Shown here in pieces: positions 60,735-64,000 of a stretch of DNA of 64,000 nt (position 1 is the first letter of the stretch; each line of letters begins with the position of its first letter). The translations under genes were made by a program, and so were the position numbers. This DNA is from Eumeta japonica (taxonomy: Eukaryota > Arthropoda > Insecta > Lepidoptera > Psychidae). The notes beneath the pieces are model-generated. The model was given only the letters and a program-made list of their open reading frames with translations, made no database searches and had not been told where the DNA came from. Where the stretch lies: NCBI GenBank assembly GCA_005406025.1, contig BGZK01000011.1, positions 124,001 through 188,000 of the forward strand, read 5' to 3'.

Positions 60735-63545
60735 TCAAAATTTCTGAGAAAAATATATAACTGCAATCAAAGACGCTAACACTGTAAATGATACACGAAC
60801 ATTTGCAGCAGAGTTGCATCTGTGATCCAAAAAGCAGAAACACCATGTGGTCTCATCATACCACTCCCTGAAAAATACAAAATTAACATTATATTCAGAT
60901 GGTTTCTAATTTTAAAAGAGTAGCGGTCAGCAGGTTGTCGGTGCATTTATTATAGAAACACAAAGTACTGGGTATAAATCAGAGTTTTAACTCAAGGCAA
61001 ATTAAACCACTTACTTCATGTTTCAGAGAACATGCCAATTCATTAATTTTAAATGATGTCGTTAGCATTGCCGACCTTTCAAATTAGCTTTTTATACACA
61101 AAATCTACCTAGATTTTTAATATAAATAAAGAAAGACATAATCTTTAATTTATAGGCACATAGCCTAATGTGCTATTTTTTACTTATTTCTTATGTACCT
61201 TGCAACATTATGTTAAAGTGTAAAATTGTGCCGATTCAGATATCAAAACAAACAAACAATTACCTTTTGATATCCAGCTCTTTCATAGTGTTGTTAACAT
61301 AATTTGCCAACAAAACATCCTTCGACGCACGTCGACAGCCTTCATATTTGTCTGCTGGGATGTCTGTACGGAATGCTTTGAAATTGCTTAGACAATCTCG
61401 GGTTATTTTTCGTTCAGCTATAAAGTCACATGGTGAATTTATGAAAAAGGTAAACAAAAAATTTGAATGAGACAAGGTTGGCACAAAGATTTTATGCACG
61501 AAAAATAATCTCTTTAACTGAAGAAAACTATATAAGATAAATTCTGGAAGTAACTAATAGTTGAATCATGAATTATAATAAAATTCAATAAATGAAAAAC
61601 AAAGTCTATTGATAACTCATATTTGACTGATCATTTAGAAGACATTGATGAATCTTAATTATTATTATGAAATAACATCAAAATAAAGACAACTTACAAT
61701 TTAAATTAAAAACCATTTTTGTGAATTTAGATATACAGAGGAATCTCAAAAACTTGAACCTTGTTAAGTCGAAATCCTCAGTAAGTCGAAAAAAATTGCC
61801 ATTTCCTTTCGATGAACCCCTAAATATGCGGTATCTCGAATTATTTAGACTTTGTAACTCGAACAAAATGTTATTTCCCTACGATGTATTGATAATACAT
61901 ATTTATACTCTGTAACTCAAATTTCAAAAAGGAGACTCCGTAAGTTGTAGTTGGTAAAATATAATGACGTCTTACTTGGAATTCCCCGAAATAATAGCAA
62001 TAAATTCCAAAATGAATGTTCAGGTTCGGGGCTTCTAATCTATTGTTTTTGTCTTGTACACGTGAATGAATACATTCATGAAACTTTATAAGTAACACAG
62101 CTGTGAACGTTACGTTTGTTCCTTGTTTATTCTTGTTAAGTTGAAAAGAACTCGAATTTTTTTTTAATTTCCCTTGGCATTCGAGTTATTGAGATTACAC
62201 TGTACTATAGTTATGTTAAGTCATGATATTTATAACATTATAAAGAACTATCTCTTGAACACATTTCATTTGTGTACATTGCAGAACAAAATAAATAGTT
62301 TTCAATTCTTTTGCAAACAGGCAATAATTCAATAATTTAAAAAATCATTGTTGTAAACTCAAAGATCAGACGTCTTTAAATAAATGATCCTAGTCAGTTT
62401 TTCAAAAACATTCATCTCTAATGTACAAAATATTGTTAAGTTACAGTTTCACAATAGTATAGATTTTGCCAATAACTACAATTGGTCTTATATGTAGATA
62501 TAAAACTTGAAAAAATGTGTAGATAAACCACACTTTAATATTATTTGTGTTATTAAAAAACTTAACCCAAATTATGAAAACTTTCGCATGATTACATGGC
62601 AAAGTTCATAATGTACAGTTATTGAATATGTGCTTATTACAATATTAGTGGCATATAAAAATTTTCAATAACTTACAATGTAGCAAGGTACTATAAAAAC
62701 TGGAGTTAAAAAAAAATTAAAATAAGTACAACAAACCAAATAAAAGTTAACAAATAAATTGATTGTTTCAATTAAATGTGATATAAAATTTGGGATTTGT
62801 GGAATTTATTTTGTTACCATTAAGTAAACAAGACTCAACCTCTTAAGATAAATCAACACGAACATGCTATATCAGAATACTGGTAAGTGTAATTCACTCT
62901 TTTCTGCTTATAACAATAAATATACTTCACTTACCTCCCTTTCTTTCTATTAATTTTACACATATATCATCATTATCAGGACACGGATTGCCAAGGTAGC
63001 CTACTCCTCGCCAATTAAACGGCTCTGTACATCCTGGAGTTGCAGGATTACATTGATAACACCATATCGCCAAACCTAGGTATTATAATAAGATGGTTAT
63101 TAAACATACTATAAAGTGATGTAGAATTGAAAACTCATCAACCAAAACCAACAAACAAAAAAACGTAATACCACATACTCATTAAATATTATTGTTTTTA
63201 TAAAATAACTGACTAAGTACTTCAGCACAGGCATACATTTATTATTCAAAGTATGATTGAGTATTAATTGAAATATTTTTTGATGGACTTTATTATATCA
63301 AATATCTATATCAAGATTACAAAAAAACTTCAATAAAAATGGAATGTCTTTAAACATTAAGTAACCTTCATATTTAGTTCCATAACGTATTTAACTTATT
63401 TAATTCGTTGTAGAATAGTAAGGAATTAGGTATCTAAAACAAGTAGCCACACCTAAAAACATTTTGTATTGAATACAATTTTTACCCATAACTTACTTCC
63501 AGTAATAGTCATTGCCAAGGTAATTGCTATGGTGAGCCACTTCAT
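60735..63545 (-). CDS. crok: Ly6/uPAR domain protein, probable crooked (crok) ortholog, 158 aa
   Basis: This is a complete small secreted Ly6 protein. Exons are 63545-63497, 63075-62935, 61417-61264 and 60867-60735 (49, 141, 154 and 133 nt; introns in phases 1, 1 and 2). Residues 1-18 are a signal peptide (MKWLTIAITLAMTITGSL). The three-finger domain carries ten cysteines: WCYQCNPATPGC, NWRGVGYLGNPCPDNDDICV, TRDC, DIPADKYEGC, and the closing WCFCFLDHRCN. A hydrophobic C-terminus after CNSAA (VRVSFTVLASLIAVIYFSQKF) fits GPI-anchor processing. From memory of the family the sequence most resembles Drosophila Crooked, one of four Ly6 proteins needed for septate-junction assembly and trafficking in epithelia. 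The family is certain; the ortholog call is likely. All splice sites are GT/AG and there are no defects. It is unrelated in function to the receptor cluster. Confidence 0.88.
61720..62180. repeat. Dispersed repeat with internal GTAACTCGAA-like steps in a Ly6 gene intron
   Basis: The motif AAGTCGAA/AACTCGAA recurs at intervals (about 61765, 61785, 61854 and 61909, with degraded forms to 62150). This is typical of an old repetitive element between exons 2 and 3 of the Ly6 gene. Open frames crossing it are not genes. Confidence 0.45.
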
Positions 63546-64000
63546 TTTACTAATTTATTAAAGCAATTAATTGAAAGAAAAAATACGAATACACCAACAG
63601 TGCCTATATTTAAAAAAAAAACACCATAGAAAATTACACTGCTTCTAGTTGACAAAACTTTGTGATCCCACAGAGTAGCCCATTGCACGCCTATATAATC
63701 ACAGAACACTATTACATCTGCTATATAAAATTACACTTTATCACACTGTCTATTGCTCAAATTAACCTAATCTATGAAATATGACTAGACTTACCGTGAC
63801 TTTGATAGATCTAATGTGGCCAACATAATTACTCTTTTAGTCAAAACATACTTTTACTTCCATGAACTGAAAGTTTAAAATTTTAAAAAGAGTAAGTACT
63901 TATTGATGAAAAAAATACGGTAAATTTAACCAGTTGAAAACACTAGAATTTTGTCGCATTTGTCACATAAGACAATCGCTGCCTTCGCGCTTTTATATTA
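63546..64000. other. Upstream region of the Ly6 gene
   Basis: The minus-strand 5' UTR and promoter of the Ly6 gene should lie here or beyond the window. I see no TATA box or upstream coding exon that can be supported. Confidence 0.4.

Noticed and set aside
61678..62098. Short open frames inside the Ly6 gene intron
   Set aside because: They lie in a dispersed repeat with recurring AACTCGAA steps, and the splice sites of the Ly6 gene skip the region cleanly.

Overview
This window is from the nuclear genome of a moth or butterfly (Lepidoptera). The evidence is an AT-rich background, genes split into short exons with GT/AG borders, gustatory receptors of the type expanded in Lepidoptera, and remnants of retroelement families common in that order (RTE, R1, Jockey, Ty3/gypsy, BEL/Pao). 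The species cannot be named from the sequence.

The main content, from 1 to about 54.4 kb, is a cluster of insect gustatory receptor (Gr) genes. Every member shares one architecture: a large first exon of about 270 codons (TM1-4), a 78-nt exon (TM5), a 154-nt exon (TM6) and a 164-nt terminal exon (TM7 and the TYhhhhhQF tail), with introns of phase 0, 0 and 1. Two genes are intact on the minus strand: GrA (27472-29899, 404 aa) and GrF (52667-54438, 402 aa). The others carry defects. Gr1 (plus strand, cut by the window start) has one nonsense codon in exon 3. GrC (13.8-17.3 kb) is a decayed, rearranged locus. GrD is an orphan terminal exon at 20.4 kb. GrB (33.9-35.6 kb) has two frameshifting insertions. 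GrE (37.6-48.6 kb) has three intact exons and a terminal exon with a one-base insertion, about 9.5 kb away across a TE-filled intron. GrA, GrB, GrC and GrF also carry degenerate extra copies of the terminal exon packed immediately behind the real one.

Transposable elements occupy much of the rest. They include RTE-type pieces (2.0-3.0, 18.6-19.5, 38.6-39.3 kb), a 5'-truncated non-LTR element with a 23-bp target-site duplication (6.9-8.5 kb), a Ty3/gypsy RT piece (5.6-6.3 kb), an R1-type piece (10.8-13.1 kb) and a BEL/Pao piece (22.4-24.6 kb). There is also a Jockey-type piece (39.6-40.6 kb), a 1354-bp element with its LTRs in inverted orientation (41.36-42.71 kb), and a 3.4-kb GC-rich element with TGTTACGG/CCGTTACA ends nested in a small MITE (43.4-47.0 kb). 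A segmental duplication links 19.6-22.4 kb to 36.6-47.3 kb and ties GrD to GrE.

At the right end (60.7-63.5 kb, minus strand) lies a complete four-exon Ly6/uPAR gene, probably the ortholog of Drosophila crooked (crok). It encodes a small secreted, GPI-anchored protein and is unrelated to the receptor cluster.
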